64,000 bases of DNA from Kineosporia rhizophila (GTDB lineage: Bacteria; Actinomycetota; Actinomycetes; Actinomycetales; Kineosporiaceae): assembly GCF_021277265.1 (NCBI RefSeq), contig NZ_JAJSOH010000011.1:172541-236540 (forward strand), read 5' to 3'. The translations under genes and the position numbers were made by a program. Positions 1-7,602 of the stretch are shown in pieces. The notes below the pieces were generated by a model. It ran no database searches. It was given only the letters and a program-made list of their open reading frames with translations, and was not told the DNA's origin. Each line of letters starts with the position of its first letter. Within the stretch, counting starts at the first letter, position 1.

Positions 1-1
1 G

Positions 2-184
2 CAGTGGACGGCGGTCCGCCCGCCCCGGCTGACGGACGGCCCGCTGACCCGGCGGTACCGCAGTGCTCTCGACCAGAACGTCCGCGGTGGACTGTCCATC
101 TCCCGGGCCGACGTGGCCCACCTGATGCTCGACGTCGCCGGTCGTCCGGAGACGGCCGGGCACACCGTGGGTTGTGGATACTGA
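2..184 (+). CDS. NAD(P)H-binding oxidoreductase, C-terminal fragment
   Basis: Frame 2 is open from the window edge to a TGA and encodes about 60 residues. They include an RPPRLTDGPLT stretch and a SISRADVAHLML stretch, which is how NmrA-like/atypical SDR NAD(P)H-binding proteins (PF13460 type) end. The 5' part lies outside the window. Its stop overlaps the GTG start of the following sigma-factor remnant, so the two were probably co-transcribed. Oxidoreductases or epimerases are typical neighbours of ECF41 sigma factors (established knowledge). The substrate cannot be told from this fragment. Confidence 0.6.
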   Translation, partial: QWTAVRPPRLTDGPLTRRYRSALDQNVRGGLSISRADVAHLMLDVAGRPETAGHTVGCGY

Positions 185-925
185 GAACGCGGGCGAGGAG
201 TACGCCGCCCATCGGAACCTGTTGTTCTCGCACTGGCCCGGCAGGCAGTGATCCGCCGGCGCCGGGAGACGTACGTCGGGCCGTGGCTGCCCGAGCCACT
301 GGTCGGCGCGGCGGAGGGCACCGAGGAGGCGGTGCTGCGCCAGGAGCTGGTCTCGATGGCGGTGCTCGTCGTGCTGGAGACGCTGAGCCCGCTGGAACGG
401 GCCGTGTTCGTGCTGCACGAAGTGTTCGGGTACGGGCACACCGAGACCGCGGTGGTCCTCGGGCGCAGCCCCGCCGCGGTACGGCAGCTCGCCCATCGGG
501 CCCGGGAACACGTGCGCGCCCGTCGTCCCCGCTTCGAGGCCGACCCCGCCACCCAGGCGCGGGTCACCGAGCAGTTCGTGCGCGCCGCTACGAACGGTGA
601 CTGGCCGGCTCTGATGGAGCTGCTGGCGCCCGAAGTCACGCTGTGGACCGACGGCGGTGGGAAGGTCGCCGCCGCGGGCCTGAGGCCGATCACCGGCCGG
701 GAGAAGGTGGTTCGGGCCCTCGGTGGCTACGCGCGCCGGGGCGCTGCCCTGGACATCCAGTTCCGACCGGTCAACGGCACTCCATCGATCGTGGTCTTCG
801 ACGGGGAGCGGCCGCACGTGGTGATCGGGCTGGACCTCGATCTGGGGCTGGCCCCGGGCCGGGGGCCGGTGCGGGCTCTGTACGCACTGACCAACCCGGA
901 CAAGCTCGGCCTGGTCCGGCGCTGA
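174..925 (+). pseudogene. ECF41-family sigma factor with SnoaL-like extension, disrupted
   Basis: The reading from GTG 174 (frame 3) gives the start of an ECF41 factor (EEYAAHRNLLFS) and then runs into a stop near 247. The rest of the protein continues in frame 2: WLPEP motif, sigma region 4 (LSPLERAVFVLHEVFGY then AAVRQLAHRAREHV), a DGGGK motif and the terminal NPDKL motif. WLPEP, DGGG and NPDKL are the hallmarks of ECF41 proteins, whose C-terminal SnoaL/NTF2-like domain acts as a fused regulator. About 60 residues of sigma region 2 (the -10 binding part) are missing between the two pieces near 226-240, and the frame changes there. A truncated product could start at GTG 248, but it would lack region 2 and so could not act as a normal sigma factor. 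An assembly error is the alternative. Confidence 0.75.
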
Positions 926-931
926 GTCAGG

Positions 932-2140
932 TCAGAGGGTGGGTCGGAGGGCGGGCCGGGCCGGCTGCGGAGGGCGGCCCGCCCACAGCGCCACGAGCAT
1001 CTGCACGCCGGCGATCCCGGCCACCATCAGCACCGACGCGTCCCAGCCGCCGGTGCGCTCGGCCAGGAACCCGGCCGCGATCGGCCCGAGGGTGGCCAGC
1101 AGGTAGCCGAGCGACTGGGCCATGCCCGAGAGCCGGGTGGTCTCGTGCTGGCTGCGCCCGCGCAGGCTGATCAGGGCCAGCGCCACCACCAGGGCGGCGC
1201 CGGTGCCGATGCCCGAGCAGATCGCCCAGAGCAGGAACAGCGACGGGGCCAGGAGCACCCCGAACGACCAGATCACGACCGGGACGGCGGCGGCCACCGC
1301 GGCCACGACCTGGCTGCGCCCGCGCATCAGGAACGGCACCAGCAGGCCCCCCACGATGCCCGCGCCGGAGGCCAGGAACAGGTGCAGCCCGGCCACTTCG
1401 GCGCTCACCCCCTGCGCGGTCTCGATCGAGGGCAGCCAGGTGATGGTGATGTAGAACGTGGTCGACTGCAGGCCCATGTAGGCCGTCACCAGCCAGGCGG
1501 TGGGCCACTTCCAGACATTGGTGCCGGCTGCCTCTTCCGGTTCGGTCTGCTCCGCAACGGCCGTCACCGGCCGCTCGGCCGAGAGGGCCCGGGGCAACCA
1601 GAGCAGTGCCACCACGAACGGCGGGATCGCCCAGAAGGCCAGGGAAAAGCGCCAATTGAAGACGTTTGCGAGCGGCACCGCCACCAGGCTCGCGGTCGCG
1701 GCGGCCCCGGTGATGAAAGCGGTGTACACGCCCATCGCCCCGGAGACCCGTTCCGCGTAGTCGCGTTTCACCAGAGCCGGCCCGAGCACGTTCCCGACCG
1801 CGATCGACGCGCCGACCACCGCCGTCCCCAACCACAGACCCAAGGTGCCCAGACCTGCCCAGGAGCGCACCAGCGTCCCCAGACCCAGCACGATCAGCGA
1901 GATCACGACGGTGCGCTCGTAGCCGGTGTGCCGGGCCAGGCGGTGCACGAACGGTGAGATCGCGGCGAAGGCGAGCAGCGGGATGGCGCCGAGCACCCCC
2001 TGGGCGCCCTCACCGAGGTTCTCCTCGGCCCCGATCCGCTCCAGGACCGGGCCCACCGAGGTGATGGCCGGGCGCAGGCAGACCGCCAGCAGGAAGACGC
2101 CGGCGGCCAGCAGCAGCCCGGAACGTTTGGTCGCGGTCAC
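932..2140 (-). CDS. CynX/NimT-type MFS transporter
   Basis: This is a 402-residue major facilitator with about 12 hydrophobic segments. The N-terminal LRPAITSVGPVLERI stretch is typical of the CynX/NimT (cyanate/2-nitroimidazole) branch. The substrate is not predictable; family members export or import small organic compounds. The GTG start at 2140 was chosen because it overlaps the stop of the upstream serine hydrolase as GTGA; the longer reading to 2194 would overlap that gene by 58 bases. It converges on the broken ECF41 gene with only 6 bases between the stops. Pairing with a beta-lactamase-fold hydrolase suggests joint handling of one compound (inference). Confidence 0.85.
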   Translation of the reverse strand: MTATKRSGLLLAAGVFLLAVCLRPAITSVGPVLERIGAEENLGEGAQGVLGAIPLLAFAAISPFVHRLARHTGYERTVVISLIVLGLGTLVRSWAGLGTLGLWLGTAVVGASIAVGNVLGPALVKRDYAERVSGAMGVYTAFITGAAATASLVAVPLANVFNWRFSLAFWAIPPFVVALLWLPRALSAERPVTAVAEQTEPEEAAGTNVWKWPTAWLVTAYMGLQSTTFYITITWLPSIETAQGVSAEVAGLHLFLASGAGIVGGLLVPFLMRGRSQVVAAVAAAVPVVIWSFGVLLAPSLFLLWAICSGIGTGAALVVALALISLRGRSQHETTRLSGMAQSLGYLLATLGPIAAGFLAERTGGWDASVLMVAGIAGVQMLVALWAGRPPQPARPALRPTL

Positions 2141-3588
2141 CAGGGTCGACGCTGCTCCGCGAGAGGAAGCATGTGCAGCGGCTCGGTCTCCCACACCGCG
2201 CCGAACCGCCCGCCCTCCGGGTCGAGTTCGAGCACCAGGCCGTGCGGCGTCTCCAGGAACACCACGTCGACCCGCAGCCCGGCCCGGCCCAGGGCCGGCG
2301 TGGTCTGGGTGGCCACCACGTCGGTGGTCACCCAGCCGGAGGGGGCCAGGGACGCGACCACGTCCTTGCCGCCGTCACCGATCACGATCTCCCAGCCGGT
2401 CGGCCCGCCCTCGCGGATCTCGACCTCGGTGACCGCACGGGCCTCGCTGGCCCCGGCGACGGCGTACACGCTGGACACCTCGGCCACGTCGGCCGGCTCG
2501 AAGGCGGCTGCGGTGAACGATGCCTCGCCGCGCCCGGTGACCACCGGCAGGGTGAGCGCGGCCAACTGCGCGGCCAGGGCCCGGTCGGCCGCCTCGCCCT
2601 CGGCGCCGCCGGTCAGCGCGGGCAGCAGGTGCTCCCAGACCAGGTCGACCAGGGCCTGCTGGTCGGGCGACTGCGAGGTGATCGCGACCACCGCGTCCTG
2701 CTCCGGCAGCACCATGACCAGCTGGCCGAAGGCACCGTCGGCCCGGTAGCCGTGGGTGCTGCGCCAGAACTGGAATCCGTAGCCCAGCCGCCAGTCGGGC
2801 TTGTCCTGGTCCGGGTCGTCGTTGCTGACGTGCACCCGGGTGGCCAGCTCGACCCAGCCCTCGGGCAGCACCCGGCGGCCCTCCCAGACACCGTCCTGGT
2901 GGTAGAGCAGACCGAGCTTGGCCAGCACCTCGGTGGTCACGTGCAGACCGGAGAAGCCGAGCTCGCGGCCCTGCCCGTCGCGGATCCAGCCCATCCCCTC
3001 GACGTCCACCCCGAGCGGTTCGAACAGCCGCGGGCGCAGGTACTCCAGCAGGCCGGTTCCGGAAGTGCGCTGCACGATCTGGGCCAGCGCGATGGTGCAG
3101 GGCTGGTTGTAGGCGAAGATCGAGCCCGGCTCGGCGTCGGGCGGCAGCCGCAGGAAACCGCGCATGATGTTGCCGGTCTCGTCCAGCTCGGCGGCGCCGT
3201 ACGTCTCCTCCTGGTGGCCGCTGGCCATCGCCGCCACGTGCCGCACCTTCATCGCCCGGGAGCGGGGATCGGTGACGTCGGCGTCGAGCTCGGGGAAGTA
3301 CGACAGCACCGGGGCGTCCAGGTCGACCAGACCCTCGCCGACCGCGAGACCCAGGGCGGTGGCGGTGAAGCTCTTGCTCACCGAGTAGACCAGGTGCGGC
3401 CGCTCGGGCGCGTAGGGGGCCGACCAGCCCTCGGCCACCACCTGGCCGGACTTCACCACCATCAGACTGTGCAGCTCGACCCCGCTGCGCCGGGACGCGG
3501 CCTCGGTGAAGGCCGCGATGCCGGAGGCGCTCACCGCCTGCGCGGAGGGCGTGCTGCGGGGGAGCGGGACGGACTGGGCGGTCGACAT
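2137..3588 (-). CDS. Serine hydrolase, beta-lactamase (class C/PBP-like) family
   Basis: A 483-residue protein with an SVSK motif (S69-K72) that matches the catalytic SxxK of class C beta-lactamase-fold hydrolases, followed by a likely YxN equivalent (AYNQP around residue 165) and a C-terminal beta-rich extension. No clear signal peptide is visible at the ATG at 3588, so a cytoplasmic esterase/peptidase role is possible. It is the first gene of a coupled pair with the CynX-type transporter. The promoter region upstream contains four 23-bp tandem repeats shared with the divergent XRE regulator, so the regulator probably controls this pair (inference). The true substrate is unknown; a resistance role is not shown. 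Confidence 0.85.
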   Translation of the reverse strand: MSTAQSVPLPRSTPSAQAVSASGIAAFTEAASRRSGVELHSLMVVKSGQVVAEGWSAPYAPERPHLVYSVSKSFTATALGLAVGEGLVDLDAPVLSYFPELDADVTDPRSRAMKVRHVAAMASGHQEETYGAAELDETGNIMRGFLRLPPDAEPGSIFAYNQPCTIALAQIVQRTSGTGLLEYLRPRLFEPLGVDVEGMGWIRDGQGRELGFSGLHVTTEVLAKLGLLYHQDGVWEGRRVLPEGWVELATRVHVSNDDPDQDKPDWRLGYGFQFWRSTHGYRADGAFGQLVMVLPEQDAVVAITSQSPDQQALVDLVWEHLLPALTGGAEGEAADRALAAQLAALTLPVVTGRGEASFTAAAFEPADVAEVSSVYAVAGASEARAVTEVEIREGGPTGWEIVIGDGGKDVVASLAPSGWVTTDVVATQTTPALGRAGLRVDVVFLETPHGLVLELDPEGGRFGAVWETEPLHMLPLAEQRRPW

Positions 3589-3650
3589 GGTCCCTATTGG
3601 ATCACGGTGCCGGACCGTGGCATCAGCAGCCGGATCCGTCACCACCGCAG

Positions 3651-3742
3651 CTGTCGACCGTGCCAGACCCGAGCTGTGGACCGTGCCGGACCCGAGCCGT
3701 GGACCGTGCCAGATCTGAGCTGTGGACCGTGCCGGACCTGCC
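3651..3742. repeat. Four tandem 23-bp repeats between divergent genes
   Basis: Four adjoining 23-bp units (3651, 3674, 3697, 3720) share the core GTGGACCGTGCCRGA followed by CCYGAG; each differs from the next at one to four positions. They fill the interval between the serine hydrolase (-) and the XRE regulator (+). Head-to-tail units of about two helical turns look like iterated operator half-sites. A related inverted piece (GGTGCCGGACCGTGG) lies at about 3606-3620. There are no spacers, so this is not a CRISPR. Confidence 0.85.
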
Positions 3743-3748
3743 TACTAT
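3743..3748 (+). promoter_or_regulatory. -10 box (TACTAT), leaderless start
   Basis: TACTAT ends 7 nt before the ATG at 3756. This spacing would put the transcript start at or next to the A of the start codon. No ribosome binding site is present between them. The fourth 23-bp repeat occupies the -35/spacer region, so a protein bound to the repeats would block RNA polymerase. Confidence 0.5.
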
Positions 3749-3755
3749 CGCGGGT

Positions 3756-4619
3756 ATGGCCGACTCAGCCCTCGGGGACTTCCTGACCAGCCGCCGCGCC
3801 CAGGTGAAACCGGCCGACGCCGGCCTGCCCACCGCCGGGTTGCGCCGGGTGCCGGGGTTGCGGCGGGAAGAGGTGGCGACCCTGGCCGGGGTGAGCGTGG
3901 ACTACTACGTGCGCCTGGAGCAGGGACGCGAACGGCATCCCTCGGCCCAGGTGGTGGCCGCGCTGGCGTCGGCGCTCGGGCTGGCCGAAGACGCCCGGCG
4001 GCACCTCTTCCGGCTGGCCGGGGTCTCGGAGGTGGGCGCGGCCCCGGCCTCGACCGACGAGGTGCACCCGAGTCTGCGCGAGCTCATGGACACATGGCCG
4101 GACAACCCGGCGCTGGTCTACAACCGGGCCTACGACGTGCTGGCCGCGAACACCGTGGCCGACGAGCTGTTCCTGGGCTGGAACCGCTCGCGCAACCTGC
4201 TGGAGTTCCTGTTCCATGACCCGGGGGCGCGTTCCTTCTACCGCGACTGGGACGAGGTGGCCCGCAACTCGGTGGCCGGGTTCCGGCTCGCCCACGGTGA
4301 GGCCCCGGACGACCCGCGGGTGCGGCAGGTGCTGGCGGCCCTGCTGCGCGGCGAGTGGTTCGCGAACGAGTGGGAGCGGCACGACGTGCGCGGCAAGTCC
4401 CTGGAGCGCAAGCGGTTCCAGCACCCCGAGGTGGGCCCGCTGGAGCTCACCATGCAGACCTTCGCCGTGCGCGGGGCGCCCGGGCAGGAACTCGTGGTCT
4501 ACCACGCCGAGCCCGGATCGGCCGACGCCCAGGCCCTGCGCCTGCTCGGCAGCCTGGCCGCCACCCGGGATCAGCCGAGCTGGAACGGGTCCCGGGTGCC
4601 GCCGGTGAGTTCCACGTAG
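3756..4619 (+). CDS. XRE-family regulator with MmyB-like ligand-binding domain
   Basis: A 287-residue protein. Residues about 5-70 form a helix-turn-helix of the XRE type (LRREEVATLAGVSVDYYVRLEQGR). The remainder, with NPALVYNRAYDVLAAN, a FHDPGARSFYRDWDEVA segment and a final beta-rich YHAEPGS part, matches the MmyB-like PAS-fold sensor domain that binds fatty-acid-like ligands in some members. The ATG at 3756 was chosen because the HTH begins directly after it and a -10 box lies in front. It is divergent from the serine hydrolase/MFS pair and probably regulates it through the 23-bp repeats. Its 3' end overlaps the convergent aldehyde dehydrogenase by 49 bases. Confidence 0.88.
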   Translation: MADSALGDFLTSRRAQVKPADAGLPTAGLRRVPGLRREEVATLAGVSVDYYVRLEQGRERHPSAQVVAALASALGLAEDARRHLFRLAGVSEVGAAPASTDEVHPSLRELMDTWPDNPALVYNRAYDVLAANTVADELFLGWNRSRNLLEFLFHDPGARSFYRDWDEVARNSVAGFRLAHGEAPDDPRVRQVLAALLRGEWFANEWERHDVRGKSLERKRFQHPEVGPLELTMQTFAVRGAPGQELVVYHAEPGSADAQALRLLGSLAATRDQPSWNGSRVPPVSST

Positions 4620-6046
4620 ACCGACTTGGTCTCGGTGTACTCGTTCACCGCCTCGAGGCCGTTCTCCCGCCCGATGCCGCTGGCCCCGAACCCGCCGAAG
4701 GGCATGTTGGGGGCGATCACCCGGTAGGCGTTGATCCAGACGCTGCCCGCCCGCAGACGCGCGGCCACCCGGTGCGCGCGATGGACGTCCTTCGTCCAGA
4801 CCGCGCCGGCCAGGCCGTAGGGGGTGTCGTTGGCCAGTCCCAGCGCCTCGTCCTCGTCGGTGAACGAGTACACGCTCAGCACCGGGCCGAAAACCTCTTC
4901 CCGCACGATGGTGCTGGCCGGCGTCACCCCGGTGACCACCGTGGGCCGGACGAACAACCCACCCAGGTCCGGGTCGGGCGAACCGCCGCAGGCGAAGGTG
5001 GCGCCCTCGTCCGCGGCGGTGCGCAGATGGCCCAGGATCCTCTCGAACTGAGGACGATTGGCCACCGGTCCCATCTCGGTGTCCGGATCGGTGGGGTCAC
5101 CGAGGCGGATCGACCGGGCCCGCCGGATCACCTTCTCCAGCAGGGCGTCCTGGACCGACTCGTGCACGATCAGCCGGGAGCCGGCCATGCAGGTCTGTCC
5201 GGTGGCCGCGAAAACCCCTGCGACCAGGCCGTTCGTGGCTGCGTCGAGATCGGCGTCGGGGAACACGATCTGCGGGCTCTTGCCGCCCAGCTCCAGGGTC
5301 ACCCGGTTGATGTTCGCCCCGGCGGCCTGGGCGATGCGGGCGCCGGTGGCGGTGGAGCCGGTGAACGCCACCTTGTCGATGCCGGTGTGCCCGGCCAGGG
5401 TTGCGCCGGCCGAGCGGTCCCCGGCGGTGACCACGTTCAGCACACCGGCGGGAAGCCCGGCCTCGTGCAGGATCTCGGCGAACGCGACGGTGGAGGCCGG
5501 GGCGTGCTCGGAGGGCTTGGCCACGCAGGTGTTGCCGGCCGCCAGCAGGGGAGCCAGTTTCCAGGTCAGGAGCAGCAGGGGCGAGTTCCACGGGGTGATC
5601 GCGGCGACCACCCCGACCGGCTCCCGGCGGGTGTAGCAGAAGTAGTTCGGATTGGCCGGGGGCGGGGTGCGGCCCTCGAGCTTGTCGGCCAGCCCGGCGA
5701 AGTAGTGGAACCACTGGGGCAGGGCGGTCAGCTGCCCGCGCATCTCCCGCAGCAGCTTGCCCGAGTCCCGTACCTCCAGAAGGGCCAGCCGCTCGGCGTT
5801 GTCGGCCACCGCCTCGCCCAGCCGCCGCATCACCGCCGCCCGCTGGAACCCGGTCAGCGCCCCCCACTCGCCCTCGAACGCCGCGCGGGCCGAGGCCACC
5901 GCGTCGTCCACGTCGGCCGCCTCCGCCTCGGCCAGCACGGCCCAGGTCTGGCCGGTGTAGGGGTCGACCGACTCGAAGGTGCGCCCCGAACGGGCGGGCC
6001 GCGAGCGTCCGTCGATGAACAGGCCGAACTGCTCGAGGTCGGTCAC
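4571..6046 (-). CDS. NAD(P)-dependent aldehyde dehydrogenase
   Basis: A 491-residue member of the ALDH superfamily. The catalytic glutamate lies in LELGGKSP and the catalytic cysteine in GQTCMAGSR; the cofactor-binding FTGSTATG motif is present. It is the last gene of a leftward operon starting with a lactonase and a Fe-alcohol dehydrogenase. By analogy with BlcA (AttK) of Agrobacterium it may oxidise succinate semialdehyde to succinate (inference). The GTG start at 6046 overlaps the stop of the CoA-transferase (GTGA), showing translational coupling. Other aliphatic or aromatic aldehydes cannot be excluded. Confidence 0.92.
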   Translation of the reverse strand: MTDLEQFGLFIDGRSRPARSGRTFESVDPYTGQTWAVLAEAEAADVDDAVASARAAFEGEWGALTGFQRAAVMRRLGEAVADNAERLALLEVRDSGKLLREMRGQLTALPQWFHYFAGLADKLEGRTPPPANPNYFCYTRREPVGVVAAITPWNSPLLLLTWKLAPLLAAGNTCVAKPSEHAPASTVAFAEILHEAGLPAGVLNVVTAGDRSAGATLAGHTGIDKVAFTGSTATGARIAQAAGANINRVTLELGGKSPQIVFPDADLDAATNGLVAGVFAATGQTCMAGSRLIVHESVQDALLEKVIRRARSIRLGDPTDPDTEMGPVANRPQFERILGHLRTAADEGATFACGGSPDPDLGGLFVRPTVVTGVTPASTIVREEVFGPVLSVYSFTDEDEALGLANDTPYGLAGAVWTKDVHRAHRVAARLRAGSVWINAYRVIAPNMPFGGFGASGIGRENGLEAVNEYTETKSVYVELTGGTRDPFQLG

Positions 6047-7197
6047 GTCGCGCTCTCCCCGGATCGGCCTGTCTCGCTGATGATCTCGCTGGTGTGTTCC
6101 CCCAGACGCGGGGGTGGGCGGTGCGCGGCCGGAGGGTGGCCGTCGAACCGGAAGGGGGTGTTCACCACGCCGGTCGGTGGTCCACCGGCCGAGGTGACGC
6201 TGAGCACCATGCCCCGGCGCGCGGTCTCCGGATCGTCGAAGACCTCGCCCAGGTCACGGACCGGCCCGACCGGCACCCCGGCCTGTTGCAGGCGCTCGGT
6301 GACCTCCTGGCTGCCGAGTGAGCCGATCGCGGCGCCGACCACCGAGAGCACCTCCTCCCGGGCGGCGAGCCGCTGCGGGTTGGTCCGGAACCCGCCGATC
6401 GCCGCGGTCAGCCCCAGGGCCTCGCACAGCCGGGCGAACTGCGCGTCGTTGCCCACGCAGACGTTCACGAACCCGTCCGCGCTGGCGAACAGGCCGTAGG
6501 GCACGATCGCGCTGTGGTTGTTGCCGTCGTTCGGCACCGGCCGGCCGGTGGCCAGGTGACGGGCGGCCTGGTGGGTGAGCATCGACACCAGCGAGTCCTG
6601 CATGGAGATGTCGATCGTGCGCCCGGTGCCGGTGCGCTGCCGCTCGTACAGCGCCGCCAGCACCGACCCGGCCGCGAACATGCCCGCGCAGATGTCCGCC
6701 GAGGGCACCCCCCACTTCGTCGGCGAACCGGCCGGGCCGGTCAGCGACATCACGCCCGAGGTGCCCTGCACGATCTGGTCGTACCCGGCCAGCGGCGGCC
6801 CGTCCTGCCCGTAGCCGCTGATCGAGCAGTAGATCAGGCGCGGATCGGCCCGGCGCAGCTGCTCGGCGCCCAGGCCGAGCCGGGAGGCCGTTCCCGGGCG
6901 CCAGTTCTCGACCACCACGTCGGCCCGCCCGATCAGCCGGTCCAGGTGTTCCCGGTCGGCGGGTGACTTCAGGTCCAGGGCGGCGCTGCGCTTGTTCCGG
7001 TTCACCGCCACGAAGTAGGCGGCGTCCGGCCCGACGAAGGGCGGCCCCCAGTGCCGGGCGTCGTCACCCCGGCCCGGCGCCTCCACCTTCACCACGTCCG
7101 CCCCCAGGTCGGCGAGCATCAGGGTGCAGTAGGGGCCGGACAGGGCCTGGGTGAAGTCGACCACCCGGACCCCGTCCAGCACCGTCAGACCTGTCAC
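6043..7197 (-). CDS. CaiB/BaiF family III CoA-transferase
   Basis: A 384-residue family III CoA-transferase. It opens with VLDGVRVVDFTQALSGPYCT and contains LADLGADVVKVEAP, SISGYGQDGP and the SADICAG segment carrying the conserved active-site aspartate. Such enzymes move CoA between carboxylic acids through an aspartyl-CoA thioester. The GTG start at 7197 overlaps the FmdB stop as GTGA; a longer reading upstream is the antisense of fmdB. In this operon it could activate the 4-hydroxy acid released by the lactonase, or an acid made by the aldehyde dehydrogenase; neither has been shown. The Agrobacterium blc operon has no such gene. Confidence 0.9.
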   Translation of the reverse strand: MTGLTVLDGVRVVDFTQALSGPYCTLMLADLGADVVKVEAPGRGDDARHWGPPFVGPDAAYFVAVNRNKRSAALDLKSPADREHLDRLIGRADVVVENWRPGTASRLGLGAEQLRRADPRLIYCSISGYGQDGPPLAGYDQIVQGTSGVMSLTGPAGSPTKWGVPSADICAGMFAAGSVLAALYERQRTGTGRTIDISMQDSLVSMLTHQAARHLATGRPVPNDGNNHSAIVPYGLFASADGFVNVCVGNDAQFARLCEALGLTAAIGGFRTNPQRLAAREEVLSVVGAAIGSLGSQEVTERLQQAGVPVGPVRDLGEVFDDPETARRGMVLSVTSAGGPPTGVVNTPFRFDGHPPAAHRPPPRLGEHTSEIISETGRSGESAT

Positions 7198-7595
7198 CCC
7201 TCGGTCCCGTGGGAGTGGGGGTGGGAGTGGGGGTGGCTGTGCGGCATCGGGTCCCCGGCCCGCAGAGGTGACTTCTCGAACCGTCCCTCGTGGGCCAGCA
7301 CCGGCCGCCGGTCGCCCTGCAGTTCGGGGTGCTTGTCCTCCAGCCGCCGGCGGGTCTCCCACTCCCGCCGCAGTTCTCCGATGTACTCGCGGTTGCCGTC
7401 CTGGGTGCCGCGCCAGGTCTGCGGCATCAGCTCCATCGGCCGGCCGGGATCGGCCCGGCCGCCCAGCGCCACCCGGGAGGGCACCTTGACCGCGGTGTCC
7501 GGGCAGGCCGGACACGGTTGCCCGGTCACCGACGGGGTGGGCACCAGTCGCTCGAAGCGGCATCCGCAGGCGCAGCGGTAGTCGTAGATCGGCAT
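7194..7595 (-). CDS. FmdB-family zinc-ribbon protein with His-rich tail
   Basis: A 133-residue protein starting MPIYDYRC, the signature of FmdB regulatory/zinc-ribbon proteins. The cysteines are C8, C10, C12 and the later CPAC pair (C28, C31). The first knuckle is CxCGC rather than the usual CxxCG, so one residue appears to have been lost. The last 15 residues contain repeated HSHP units (HSHPHSHPHSHG), a likely metal-binding tail. FmdB proteins often sit beside amidase, CoA-transferase or formamidase genes; their biochemical role is poorly known. It lies 7 bases after the Fe-alcohol dehydrogenase and overlaps the CoA-transferase. A metal-delivery role for the iron enzyme is conceivable (inference). 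Confidence 0.8.
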   Translation of the reverse strand: MPIYDYRCACGCRFERLVPTPSVTGQPCPACPDTAVKVPSRVALGGRADPGRPMELMPQTWRGTQDGNREYIGELRREWETRRRLEDKHPELQGDRRPVLAHEGRFEKSPLRAGDPMPHSHPHSHPHSHGTEG

Positions 7596-7602
7596 CCGGC
7601 GC

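Noticed and set aside
3651..3742. Short CRISPR array
   Set aside because: The 23-bp units adjoin each other without spacers, and no cas genes are near.
4355..6499. 714-codon plus-strand frame over the aldehyde dehydrogenase
   Set aside because: It is opposite a protein with clear ALDH motifs and has no recognisable domain of its own.
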